64,000 bases of DNA, from the NCBI RefSeq assembly GCF_902833225.1, contig NZ_CADFEI010000002.1:434001-498000 (forward strand), in the 5' to 3' direction. This stretch comes from Burkholderia sp. BCC1644 (lineage in GTDB: Bacteria; Pseudomonadota; Gammaproteobacteria; Burkholderiales; Burkholderiaceae). Of the stretch, positions 27,003-37,082 are shown one piece after another (the stretch's first letter is position 1; each line of letters starts with the position of its first letter). The translations under genes and the position numbers were made by a program. The notes under the pieces were generated by a model that was not told the DNA's origin, did no database searches, and saw nothing but the letters and a program-made list of their open reading frames with translations.

Positions 27003-27920
27003 TCATTCGGGCTGCGGCGGCAGGTACTCCATCTGCGCTTCGTCGTAGAGCCGGTAGATCAGCGCCTGCATCGCGCGGATGTCCTCCGATTCGTCGAGCA
27101 TCCGCATGCTCATGATGATCGGCGACACGAGGTTCGGATCGTCGAGCGGCTTGTAGCTGATGTCGTCGCGCTTCAGCCCGTACACGCTGTGCGGCACGAC
27201 CGATACGCCCTCGCCCATCGCGACGAGGCCGAGCGCGATCTGCAGCTCGCGCGTCTCGTAGATCTTGCGCGGCTGCAACGCGCGATCGTGGAAGGCCGCG
27301 AGCACCTGGTCCGCATAGCTCGGGCGCGGCGCCTTCGGGAAGATGATCAGCGTGTCGTTCACGAGATCGTGCAGCGACAGCACGGGCTTCGCGCTGTCGA
27401 GCACATGGCCGACCGGCAGCGCGACGATCATCCGCTCCTCGCGCAGCACGACGCGCCGTACGCTCGGATCCTCGTGGCGGATGCGCCCGAACCCGACGTC
27501 GATGCGCCCTTCCTTCAGCGCCTTGATCTGGTCCATCGTCGACATCTCGTGCAGGCTCAGCTCGACGGCCGGATACTCGCTGCGAAAGCGCCGGATGATC
27601 TTCGGCAGCATCCCGTACAGCGTCGAGCCGACGAAACCGACCGACATGCTGCGCTCGATCTTGCCGACCCGCTTCGTCATCGATTCGAGTTCGGTCGTCT
27701 GCGCGAGCAGCTGCACCGCGTGCGAATAGAAGAAGCGCCCCGCGTCGGTCAGTTTCAGCGGCCGCGCGTTGCGCTCGAACAGCGGCACGCCGAGCGCTTC
27801 CTCGAGCTGCTGGATCTGCCGGCTCAGCGGCGGCTGCGCGATATGCAGCCGTTCCGCCGCACGCGTGAAATTCCGCTCTTCGGCCACCGCGACGAAGTAG
27901 CGGAGGTGTCTCAACTCCAT
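27003..27920 (-). CDS. LysR-family regulator, BenM/CatM-like
   Basis: A 305-residue LysR regulator beginning MELRHLRYFVAVAEERNFTRAAERLHIAQPPLSRQIQ, very like BenM/CatM/CbnR regulators of aromatic catabolism, with QLEEALGVPLFERNARPLKLTDAG and effector-domain landmarks RIDVGFGRIRHEDP and GLVAMGEGVSVVPHSV. The ATG at 27920 matches the family start. No aromatic catabolic operon adjoins it in the window; the hydrolase downstream is the only possible co-transcribed gene. Confidence 0.87.
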   Translation of the reverse strand: MELRHLRYFVAVAEERNFTRAAERLHIAQPPLSRQIQQLEEALGVPLFERNARPLKLTDAGRFFYSHAVQLLAQTTELESMTKRVGKIERSMSVGFVGSTLYGMLPKIIRRFRSEYPAVELSLHEMSTMDQIKALKEGRIDVGFGRIRHEDPSVRRVVLREERMIVALPVGHVLDSAKPVLSLHDLVNDTLIIFPKAPRPSYADQVLAAFHDRALQPRKIYETRELQIALGLVAMGEGVSVVPHSVYGLKRDDISYKPLDDPNLVSPIIMSMRMLDESEDIRAMQALIYRLYDEAQMEYLPPQPE

Positions 27921-28014
27921 TTTGATGTCTCCCGGACAGCGTTCCGGCGCAACCCACCGCCGGATGATGTCGTCACGATACCGCAGGCGGCGCCCGCCGC
28001 CACGCGCCGCCCAA

Positions 28015-28046
28015 AGCAAAACGGGAAGCCCGCGAGCTTCCCGTTG
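28015..28046 (-). terminator. Intrinsic terminator after the DUF3717 gene
   Basis: On the minus strand AACGGGAAGC / GCTTCCCGTT with loop TCGCGG forms a 10-bp stem followed by TTGC; the last stem bases and tail give TTTT. It lies 41 bases after the DUF3717 stop. Confidence 0.75.
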
Positions 28047-28086
28047 CTTCATCGACGCCGTGTGGCGATGACGTCACGACCGCGCG

Positions 28087-28332
28087 TCACACCTCGGTCG
28101 CGTAGAGCGCATCGCGCTGCTCGTGGCTCAGCGAGTCGAGCGGCACGTCCGGCAGCTGGTAGCAGATCATCGTGCCGTACAGCTCGGCGAGGCAGTTGCT
28201 GCCGGCGTCCAGCGCGTAGCCGTCCTCGCCGTCCGGCGCGGGCGGGTACACTTCGCGCCACGCGTTGATCGCGGCTTCGATTCGCACGATGGAAACGGGT
28301 CCGGCCTTCCGCTCGGCGGGTGATGCGCTCAT
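28087..28332 (-). CDS. DUF3717 protein
   Basis: An 81-residue cytoplasmic protein of family DUF3717, common in Burkholderiales: VRIEAAINAWREVYPPAPDG, then LAELYGTMICYQ and LSHEQRDALYATEV match the family pattern of an I..LE.AIN.WR start and a LA..YG.MI core. The ATG at 28332 follows AGAGGAA. Function unknown. It is flanked by its own terminator, so probably monocistronic. Confidence 0.78.
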   Translation of the reverse strand: MSASPAERKAGPVSIVRIEAAINAWREVYPPAPDGEDGYALDAGSNCLAELYGTMICYQLPDVPLDSLSHEQRDALYATEV

Positions 28333-28529
28333 GGATTCCTCTGGGTTGCGCGCTCCGCGGGCCGTGCCGGCCCGGATGGAACGATGAAAACGCCGGGTAT
28401 GCCGCCGGCCGCCGCGCGCCGCGCACGCCGGATGCCGATCCGCGCTGCGCCTGTCGCGCCGGCCGGGCCGTGGCCCGGTAGGGTCGGGCAATATAACCGG
28501 CTTTGACCCCGTGCAGGCAAAAGCCGGGC

Positions 28530-28562
28530 AAAAAAAACGGGAAGCACGTGGCTTCCCGTTTC
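28530..28562 (-). terminator. Intrinsic terminator after the LysP-like permease
   Basis: AACGGGAAGC-CACGT-GCTTCCCGTT on the minus strand followed by TTTTTTT, 35 bases after the permease stop at 28597. The stem arm is the same as in the terminator at 28015-28046. Confidence 0.9.
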
Positions 28563-28596
28563 ATCGTGCGTCGCGCGGCCGCCTGCCGCGCCCGCG

Positions 28597-30132
28597 TCAG
28601 CCCGCGGTTTCGCGGTTCGCCACCGGCTGCCCCTGCGCGCCGCGGCTCGCGGCGATCCACGGCGCGATCTCCATGTCTTCGTAGCGCACGAAGCGGCTCT
28701 TCTTCAGGAACCGGTAGCCGAGCCACACGACGAGGAACAGCGGAATGCCGACATAGGTCGCGGTGACGCCGGCCCAGTCGACCCGGTTCGCGAGGAACGC
28801 CTGGTAATCCTGGCCGAGCGCGATCACGAGACACAGCACGAACGCGAACAGCGGGCCGAACGGGAACCACTTCGACTGGTACGGCAGCTGGTCGAGCGCA
28901 TAACCCTGCTTCACGTAGCCCTTGCGGAAGCGGTAGTGGCTGACCGCGATGCCGAGCCACGCGATGAAGCCGGTCATCCCCGACGTATTCAGCAGCCACA
29001 GGTACACGGTCTTGTCGCCGTACAGCGACGTGAAGAAGCACAGCGCGCCGACGGCGGTGGTCGCGTACAGCGCGTTGCGCGGCACGCCGCCCGCCGACAG
29101 CTTCGCGAACACCTTCGGCGCGCGGCCTTCGGTCGCGAGGGTGTAGAGCATCCGCGTCGACGCGTACATGCCCGAGTTGCCGGCCGACAGCACGGCCGTC
29201 AGGATCACCGCGTTCATCACGCCGGCCGCGAACGCGAGGCCCGCGTGGCGGAACACGAGCGTGAACGGGCTCACGCCGATGTCGGTCACGTCCGTCTTCA
29301 GCAGGTTCGGGTCGGTGTACGGAATCAGCACGCCGATCACGAAGATCGCGAACACGTAGAACAGCAGGATCCGCCAGAACACCTGGCGCACCGCGCGCGG
29401 AATCGTCGTGCGCGGGTTTTCCGATTCGCCGGCCGCGACGCCGATCAGCTCGGTGCCCTGGAACGAGAAGCCCGCGATCATCGCGACGCCCATCAGCGCC
29501 GGCAGGCCGCCCGCGAACGGCGCGTCGCCGATCGTCAGGTTGCCCCAGCCGTTGCTCGGCGCGCCCTTCAGGATGCCGAAGATCATCAGCAGGCCGACGC
29601 CGATGAACGCGACCACGGTGACGACCTTGATCAGCGCGAACCAGTATTCGGCTTCGCCGAAACCGCGCACGGTGAGCGCGTTGAGCAGGAACATCACGCC
29701 GAGGAAGGCCGCGCTCCACCACACGCCCGGCACGTCCGGAAACCAGTAGTGCATCACGAGCTGCGCGGCGACGAGTTCCACCGCGATCGTCACGGCCCAG
29801 TTGTACCAGTAGTTCCAGCCGAGCGCGAAGCCGAAGCCTTCGTCCACGTATTTCGCGCCGTAGGTCGCGAACGAACCCGACACCGGCATGAACGCGGCCA
29901 TTTCGCCGAGGCTCGTCATCAGGAAGTACACCATCAGGCCGATCAGCATGTACGCGACCATCGCGCCGCCGGGGCCGGCCTGCGAGATCGACGCGCCGGA
30001 CGCGACGAACAGGCCCGTGCCGATCGAGCCGCCGATGGCGATCATCGTCAGGTGGCGCGCCTTCAGCGCGCGATGAAGCTTGGGTGGGTTCGCGGACGAA
30101 CCGGGTTGGTCGGAATTCGGAATTGCGGACAT
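28597..30132 (-). CDS. lysP: Amino-acid permease, LysP-like
   Basis: A 511-residue permease of the amino-acid/polyamine/organocation superfamily with about 12 membrane spans. The glycine-rich first helix MIAIGGSIGTGLFVASG is present, and the stretch WNYWYNWAVTIAVELVAAQLV and VRGFGEAEYWFALIKV match LysP, the lysine-specific proton symporter, more closely than AroP or GabP. The ATG at 30132 starts MSAIPNSDQ; the longer frame adds an Arg-rich tail without support. It is followed by a strong terminator and preceded by a long intergenic region, so it is a single-gene unit. Confidence 0.85.
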   Translation of the reverse strand: MSAIPNSDQPGSSANPPKLHRALKARHLTMIAIGGSIGTGLFVASGASISQAGPGGAMVAYMLIGLMVYFLMTSLGEMAAFMPVSGSFATYGAKYVDEGFGFALGWNYWYNWAVTIAVELVAAQLVMHYWFPDVPGVWWSAAFLGVMFLLNALTVRGFGEAEYWFALIKVVTVVAFIGVGLLMIFGILKGAPSNGWGNLTIGDAPFAGGLPALMGVAMIAGFSFQGTELIGVAAGESENPRTTIPRAVRQVFWRILLFYVFAIFVIGVLIPYTDPNLLKTDVTDIGVSPFTLVFRHAGLAFAAGVMNAVILTAVLSAGNSGMYASTRMLYTLATEGRAPKVFAKLSAGGVPRNALYATTAVGALCFFTSLYGDKTVYLWLLNTSGMTGFIAWLGIAVSHYRFRKGYVKQGYALDQLPYQSKWFPFGPLFAFVLCLVIALGQDYQAFLANRVDWAGVTATYVGIPLFLVVWLGYRFLKKSRFVRYEDMEIAPWIAASRGAQGQPVANRETAG

Positions 30133-30719
30133 AAACGAGACGAACGTTGAGCGGGCCGGCATCCGTAGCCGGCGCATGCGGAATCGGAGCGCGGTGCGCG
30201 TCCTGCGATGCATTCGATGCGGCCCCGATACGCGTTGCGCGGCGGGCGCCTGCGGCGAAGCGCGGATTCTACCTGATTCGCCACGGGGACCGCTCGGGTC
30301 GGCGCGCCCGCCATCGCGGGGAGATTTCGCAGAATCAAGGAGTTGGCTGCGTCGACGCGGCCATCACCGCGTGCCGGCACAAAAACCATGCGTTATTCGG
30401 GGTTATTCGGTTTTCCATTCGAGCCTGAATGCAGGCAATCCTGTCTCGATCCGCCAAATACCGCGTGGATATGCAAAATCGACCGGTCTTCACATCATTA
30501 ATCAGACAAAACGACCGGGACTGATAATTGATTCAAATCAAATCGCCCGCGCGCGATGCGGTAATGATGCGTAACAGTTTCGAATCGCCGTTTCCGCATG
30601 CATGTTTTGCATGCGCACGCGAAAATCAGGAATTCGCGAGATAATGCCGATTAATTCGAAATAATCAGCGCGCGGAATCGCCAGCCACGCGAATATCCGC
30701 CGCCCCGCCACTCCCGAGG
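30133..30719. other. Intergenic region between permease and diguanylate cyclase
   Basis: Nearly 590 bases without a credible gene, unusually AT-rich from about 30380 on. It contains a short direct repeat GTTATTCGG (around 30391-30410) and a perfect 8-5-8 inverted repeat at 30595-30615. The permease promoter must lie at its left end and that of the cyclase at its right end. Confidence 0.5.
30595..30615. repeat. Inverted repeat upstream of diguanylate cyclase
   Basis: CGCATGCA-TGTTT-TGCATGCG, a perfect 8-5-8 dyad about 105 bases upstream of the cyclase start. It could be a regulator site or an RNA hairpin; no T-run follows. Confidence 0.5.
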
Positions 30720-32252
30720 ATGAAGTCACTCCCGCTGCCCGCCACGCTGCGCCGCCATACCGCGTCGATCGTGGCACGCATTCTGTCGCCCCGCGGCGTG
30801 CTCGTTGCGGGCATCCTGCTGCTGATGTTCAGTTGGGGACTTTCCACGTCGCTATTAATCGAGGCACGGCGCGACGCGTATGGCCATGCGGTCGAAAATG
30901 CGCGCAACCTGATGCTGCTGATCGAACGCGATATCGCGCGCAATATCGAACTCTATGATTTGTCGCTGCAAAACGTCGTCGACGGCGTCACCGATCCCGA
31001 ACTGATGACATTGCCGCCGCGCCAGCGCCACCGGCTGCTGTTCGACCGCGCAGCGACCGGCGAGTATCTCGGCTCGATTTTCGTGATGGACCTGCACGGC
31101 AATATCGTGATCGATTCGAGTGCGTCGCCTCCCCGGCAAGGCAATTTCGCCGACCGCGATTATTTCGCCGTGCATCGCGACGGGCTCGCGCAAGGCCTCT
31201 ACATCAGCCGGCCCTACGCTTCCCGGCTGCGCGGCGGCGCACTGACGATCGCGATCAGCCGCCGGATCACCCTGTCCGACGGCAGTTTCGGCGGCATCGT
31301 CGTCGGCACGCTCAGCATCGACTACTTCCGCGCGCTGCTCGACGGCCTCGCGGTCGGCCGGCACGGCAGCGCGGCGATCGTCGAGGACAACGGCACGCTC
31401 GTGTCGCGCCTGCCGTACGACACGCGCGTGGTCGGCCTCGACCTGCACGACTCGCCGCTGTTCATCGAGTCGCAGCGCAGCCGCAGCGGCGAGCTGACCG
31501 GTACCGGCGCGATCGACGGCGTGCGGCGCATCTATGTCTACAAGCATCTCGCCGGCCTGCCGCTGGTGGTCGACGTCGCGCCGGCCGAGATCGACATCTA
31601 CGCGTCATGGCACCACCGCGCGGTCTGGACCGTCGTGCTGATGTGCCTGTTCACCGGGTTCATCGCGTGGGGATCGCTCGCGCTGTCGCGCGAACTGAAG
31701 CGGCGGCAGATCGCCGAGTCGAAGCTGTACCGGCTCGCCCACACCGATTCGCTGACGGGCCTCGACAACCGCGGCACGTTCGACACGGTGCTCGCGAAAG
31801 AGGCGCAGCGCGCGGCACGCAGCGGCCGGCCGCTGTCCGTGCTGTTCGTCGACGTCGATCACTTCAAGGCATTCAACGACTACTACGGCCACCCGGCCGG
31901 CGACGACGTGCTGCGCCGCGTCGCGCAATCCGCGTCGGGCTGCCTGCGCCGCAACAGCGACCATGTCGCGCGCTACGGCGGCGAGGAATTCGTCGTCACG
32001 CTGCCCGATACCGACGCGCAAGGTGCGGCCACGGTCGCCGAAGGCATCCGGCGCGCGATCGCGGGGCTCGGCATCGAGCACGTGAAGAGCCCGTACGGAC
32101 ACGTCACGGCCAGCATCGGCACGGCGACCACCGCCGACGGCCGGATGAACGCCGCGACGCTGCTGAGGCGCGCCGACGAAGCGCTGTACCGCGCGAAGTC
32201 AGGCGGCCGCAACCGCGTGCTGGAAGCGCCGCCGACCACGGCCGACGCGTGA
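30720..32252 (+). CDS. Membrane diguanylate cyclase with Cache sensor domain
   Basis: A 510-residue enzyme making cyclic di-GMP from two GTP. A first membrane helix (VLVAGILLLMFSWGL) and a second near residue 300 (VWTVVLMCLFTGFIAWGSLAL) enclose a periplasmic double-Cache domain (about 50-295). The GGDEF domain begins at AHTDSLTGLDNRGTFD and holds the active site RYGGEEFVV (about 418-426). Upstream of GGEEF, RNSD matches the RxxD inhibitory I-site, so product inhibition is likely. The start at 30720 has GAGG directly against it, which is poor; no better start is visible. Signal sensed is unknown. Confidence 0.92.
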   Translation: MKSLPLPATLRRHTASIVARILSPRGVLVAGILLLMFSWGLSTSLLIEARRDAYGHAVENARNLMLLIERDIARNIELYDLSLQNVVDGVTDPELMTLPPRQRHRLLFDRAATGEYLGSIFVMDLHGNIVIDSSASPPRQGNFADRDYFAVHRDGLAQGLYISRPYASRLRGGALTIAISRRITLSDGSFGGIVVGTLSIDYFRALLDGLAVGRHGSAAIVEDNGTLVSRLPYDTRVVGLDLHDSPLFIESQRSRSGELTGTGAIDGVRRIYVYKHLAGLPLVVDVAPAEIDIYASWHHRAVWTVVLMCLFTGFIAWGSLALSRELKRRQIAESKLYRLAHTDSLTGLDNRGTFDTVLAKEAQRAARSGRPLSVLFVDVDHFKAFNDYYGHPAGDDVLRRVAQSASGCLRRNSDHVARYGGEEFVVTLPDTDAQGAATVAEGIRRAIAGLGIEHVKSPYGHVTASIGTATTADGRMNAATLLRRADEALYRAKSGGRNRVLEAPPTTADA

Positions 32253-32391
32253 CGTCCCGCGTCGCGACCGGGCGCGGCACCTGCGCCGTGGACAGCCCGC
32301 GCGCGTTCGGTTAGCGTGACGTCTGCTGCGCAAGCGGCGTGCGCCGGCCCGCGCACGCCGCCGTGCGCGTTCCGGCCCCCCCCGCTCCGTC

Positions 32392-33462
32392 ATGACCACC
32401 CCGCTCCCTACCCGGCTGCCGCCCCTGCTGCGCAATGCGCTCCGCCCGCTGCTCGACCCGTACCGCCGCTACCGGCACGCGAAGCTGATCCATGCGGCGC
32501 GCGTCGCGCTCGCGATTCTCGTGTCGATCGCGCTGTCCACCGGCCTGCACGTGCCGCACGGCGAGTGGTCGACGATCACCGTGCTGATCGTCGTCGGCGG
32601 GCTGCAGCATCACGGCAACATCCGCAAGAAGGCGGCCGAGCGCGCGCTCGGCACGTCGATCGGCGCGCTCGCGGGGCTCGGGCTGATCGTGCTGTATTCC
32701 GTCTCGCATGCGCCCGTCGCGATCTACCTGCTGATGGCCGTCGCATGCGGCTTCTGCGCGTATCACGCGATCGGCAAGGCCGGCTACATCGCGCTGCTGT
32801 CGGCGATCACGATGGTGATCGTCGCCGGGCACGGCGACAACGAGATCGTCGACGGCCTGTGGCGCGCGGTGAACGTGCTGACCGGCATCGCGATCGCACT
32901 GGCGTTCTCGTTCGCGCTGCCGCTCTATGCGACCTACTCGTGGCGCTACAAGCTCGCCGATGCGTTGCGTGCGTGCGCGGCCGTGCACGCACGGCTCGCG
33001 GGCGACCGCCAGGTCAGCGACGACGCGCACCTGAAGGAAATGGCCGCGCTGAGCGCGCTGCTCGTGCAGTTGCGTTCGCTGATGCCGTCGGTGTCGAAGG
33101 AATGCGAGACGTCGATGGCGCAGCTCGAGGCGATCCAGCGCAGCCTGCGCCTGTGCATCGGCTATCTGGAGATCCTGTCGAGCGCGGTGCCGGCCCGCGA
33201 CGACGTGACGGCCCGCGAATACATGCGCGTCGAGATGAAGGCCGTGAACCGGCGTATCCGCGACACGCTGGTCGGTGCAAGCCGTGCGCTCAAGTTCGGC
33301 ACGCCGAGCCGGCTCGCGGCGCGCCGCCGCCCGGCCGCCCCGCCGCACGACGCGCCGCCGCAGCAGCTGTCCGGCTATGTGTCGATCACGGCCAAGCTGG
33401 CCGGCGAAGTCGATCAGCTGCGCGAGAAGCTGCTGGATACCGCGCAGTCGTGGAATATCTGA
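32392..33462 (+). CDS. FUSC-family inner-membrane protein
   Basis: A 356-residue membrane protein of the FUSC/YccS/aromatic-acid exporter (AaeB-like) group. About six membrane segments occupy residues 35-180 (ARVALAILVSIALSTGLHV, HGEWSTITVLIVVGGLQHHG, RALGTSIGALAGLGLIVLY), with the conserved W.TIT and GT..GA patterns of the family; the C-terminal half is cytoplasmic and helical. Family members export aromatic acids or other small molecules, or are uncharacterised. It is much shorter than AaeB/YccS (about 650-720), having one membrane bundle only. No membrane-fusion partner is adjacent. Confidence 0.8.
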   Translation: MTTPLPTRLPPLLRNALRPLLDPYRRYRHAKLIHAARVALAILVSIALSTGLHVPHGEWSTITVLIVVGGLQHHGNIRKKAAERALGTSIGALAGLGLIVLYSVSHAPVAIYLLMAVACGFCAYHAIGKAGYIALLSAITMVIVAGHGDNEIVDGLWRAVNVLTGIAIALAFSFALPLYATYSWRYKLADALRACAAVHARLAGDRQVSDDAHLKEMAALSALLVQLRSLMPSVSKECETSMAQLEAIQRSLRLCIGYLEILSSAVPARDDVTAREYMRVEMKAVNRRIRDTLVGASRALKFGTPSRLAARRRPAAPPHDAPPQQLSGYVSITAKLAGEVDQLREKLLDTAQSWNI

Positions 33463-35126
<1,664 letters not shown>

Positions 35127-35141
35127 GTCGTTTTGCTCGAT

Positions 35142-35171
35142 ACCGTGCCGCATCGCTGCATGCGGCACGGT
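35142..35171 (+). terminator. Hairpin after argG
   Basis: ACCGTGCCGCAT-CGCTGC-ATGCGGCACGGT, a perfect 12-bp stem 16 bases after the argG stop. There is no T-run, so it may work as a Rho-assisted or 3'-protecting structure. Confidence 0.6.
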
Positions 35172-35338
35172 CGGGCAGGCTGCATGAGTGGCGCATCATC
35201 GCGCACGCAGCCTGCCACCTCTTCCCTCTCCCGCTTTCCCCCTCCGCATACGCATCACGCCGCGTGACGCACCGACGGCACTGCATCGCCGCGCCCGTCA
35301 TGGCAAGCTGCGAGTCGTTCGACTCTCCGCCTCTGCTC

Positions 35339-35836
35339 ATGACCACCCTTACCGTCATCCACCTGAATGGCCCGATCAACAGCGGCAAGACGACGATCGG
35401 CCTCGCGCTCGCACGCGTGCTGCCCGACGCACGCTTCATCGACGGCGACGATCACGATGCGCCTGACGATGCGCCGTTCGACGTGAAGTGGGCCATCGCG
35501 CTCGAACGTCTCGTCACGCAGATCACGACCGCGCGCGAACGCCATCTGGTGATCGCCTATCCGATCGGCGAAGCGGAACACGAACGGCTGCGCGCCGCGT
35601 GCAACGCGCGTGAGGCGCGGTTGTTCGTCGTCACGCTTGCGCCGCCTGAGGCGATTGCCGCGTCGAATCGCGGCTCGCGCGCATTGACGGACTGGGAGCG
35701 CAACCGGATCGCCGAGATGTATCGCGAAGGCTATGCGTCACGGCCGTTCAGCCAGATGGTGCTCGATACGTCGGGCGCGACGCCCGATGCCTGTGCGGCG
35801 CGCATCGCGCAGCACGTCGCTGCTGCCGCGTCGTAA
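35339..35836 (+). CDS. P-loop nucleotide kinase-like protein
   Basis: A 165-residue P-loop protein. The Walker A motif HLNGPINSGKTTIGLALA resembles shikimate kinase and small-molecule phosphotransferases; FIDGDDHD follows, and a Walker B-like IAYPIGEAE and VVTLAPPEAIAASNRGSR with TDWERNRIAEMYREGY complete the fold. The ATG at 35339 is chosen because the P-loop normally starts within ten residues of the N-terminus. Substrate not known; it is not adjacent to aroB, which argues against shikimate kinase itself. Confidence 0.72.
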   Translation: MTTLTVIHLNGPINSGKTTIGLALARVLPDARFIDGDDHDAPDDAPFDVKWAIALERLVTQITTARERHLVIAYPIGEAEHERLRAACNAREARLFVVTLAPPEAIAASNRGSRALTDWERNRIAEMYREGYASRPFSQMVLDTSGATPDACAARIAQHVAAAAS

Positions 35837-36206
35837 CGTCCGCGCCTGTACGCGCGCCTCGGTATCGAAACGCGCATTACGCGCGCCGCGGCTCGGCGGA
35901 AAACGGCTTCATCACCCCATGAAGGAAAACGTTTACTCTTTTGAGGCTTCTTGCTAGCATCGTCCCCGACCGGCTGACCAAACCATCCGGAAAGCCGATC
36001 GCAAGCATCGAGCATTTCAGTGTCTTCCGCTTTAAACGTCTAGTTTCTCCAGTCGCGTTCGAGCCTTACCTGCTTTCTGTATTTTGGAGTGCTTTCTACA
36101 GGCTGCCGATCGCCTTCGCGGCGATCTCACGCCAAAAAAGGAAAACGTTATCCACAACGTGGCGCCCAGCCACGGACAATCAGAGAGAGAGAGAGAGAGA
36201 GACATC
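35837..36206. promoter_or_regulatory. Leader region of the alginate-lyase-like gene
   Basis: A 370-base region without a gene. AAAACGTTTA (35926-35935) and AAAACGTTAT (36142-36151) are two copies of a GGAAAACGTT motif with an AACGTT core, the style of LacI-family operators; a third looser copy GGAAAACGGCTT is at 35898. A GA-dinucleotide run at 36182-36202 ends just before the start codon. Confidence 0.45.
36182..36202 (+). repeat. (AG)10 microsatellite in the ribosome-binding region
   Basis: Twenty-one bases of strict AG alternation, ending four bases before the ATG at 36207. It supplies the only purine-rich Shine-Dalgarno-like sequence of the gene, so changes in repeat number by slippage would alter the position or strength of ribosome binding. 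Confidence 0.85.
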
Positions 36207-37001
36207 ATGAAGAACCGGATCATCCCGTGCGTCGCCGCCGTCCTGTCCGTTGCGTTCCTGTCCGCCTGCGGCGGTGACGACCCGGCCAGCCCGGCCGCCG
36301 CCGCGCGCCAGCAGGCCACCGTCATGGCGCTCAGCCCGTCGAATCCGCCCGGCTCGAACTTCAACCTTGCGCCGTTCACGCTGCAGTTGCCGACCGGCTC
36401 GTCCGGCAACGTCACCACCGTGAGCGGCTCGTCGCTCGCGGGCGGCTACGTGAACCCGACGTATTTCTACACGGACGGCAGCGACGGCTCGATGGTGATG
36501 ATGGACCCGACGCAGGGGTGGACAACGTCCGGCTCGCTGCATCCGCGCACGGAGCTGCGCGAGAACGCGATCTGGCCGACGTCCGGCACCAACCGGCTGA
36601 ATGCGACGGTGGCCGTCACGCAAGTGCCCGATCACACGACGATCGGCCAGATCTTCCAGGGCACCGGCCCGAGCAAGCCGCTGTGCGAGTTGCAGTTCAC
36701 GTCCGGCGGCGTCGTGCAGCTGCTGCTCGAAAGCACCAACCAGGGCGGCAAGTCGACCACCACGCCGATCACCACGGTTGGCGTCGGCAAGACGTTCAGC
36801 TATGCGCTGAGCCTGAGCGGCACGACGATCACCGTCACCGCGAACGGCACGACCAAGACCTTCACGATGGATTCGAGCTTCGACGGCGAGAGCTTCTACT
36901 TCAAGGCGGGCGACTACGACCAGACGGCCGTGTCCGGCACGCCGCTCACGACGCCCGGCACCGTCGTGAAGTTCTATGCGCTGACGCTCACGCACAGCTG
37001 A
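36207..37001 (+). CDS. PL7 alginate-lyase-like lipoprotein
   Basis: A 264-residue predicted lipoprotein (MKNRIIPCVAAVLSVAFLSAC, Cys about 21) with an alginate_lyase2 (polysaccharide lyase family 7) jelly-roll domain. Family motifs seen: HPRTELRE (about 112-119), YFKAGDYDQ (about 231-239) and GQIFQG, where PL7 enzymes usually have QIH or QVH. The two first motifs carry substrate-binding Arg and catalytic Tyr. The Phe in place of His may change activity or reflect a subfamily. Substrate is probably a uronic-acid polymer. It is followed by an intrinsic terminator and preceded by LacI-like motifs and a GA microsatellite. Confidence 0.82.
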   Translation: MKNRIIPCVAAVLSVAFLSACGGDDPASPAAAARQQATVMALSPSNPPGSNFNLAPFTLQLPTGSSGNVTTVSGSSLAGGYVNPTYFYTDGSDGSMVMMDPTQGWTTSGSLHPRTELRENAIWPTSGTNRLNATVAVTQVPDHTTIGQIFQGTGPSKPLCELQFTSGGVVQLLLESTNQGGKSTTTPITTVGVGKTFSYALSLSGTTITVTANGTTKTFTMDSSFDGESFYFKAGDYDQTAVSGTPLTTPGTVVKFYALTLTHS

Positions 37002-37027
37002 AGGGGATCGCGCGTCACGACGCACGG

Positions 37028-37066
37028 AGCCGGACGGGTATGCAACGCACACCCGCCCGGCTTTTC
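37028..37066 (+). terminator. Intrinsic terminator after the PL7 gene
   Basis: AGCCGG-CGGGT arms pair with ACCCG-CCGGCT (one bulged base each side) around an 11-base loop, followed by TTTTC, 27 bases after the stop codon. Confidence 0.75.
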
Positions 37067-37082
37067 TGCGCGCATGCCACGC

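Noticed and set aside
35339-35836. Shikimate kinase
   Set aside because: The P-loop resembles it, but the rest of the sequence lacks the shikimate-binding pattern and no aro genes adjoin.
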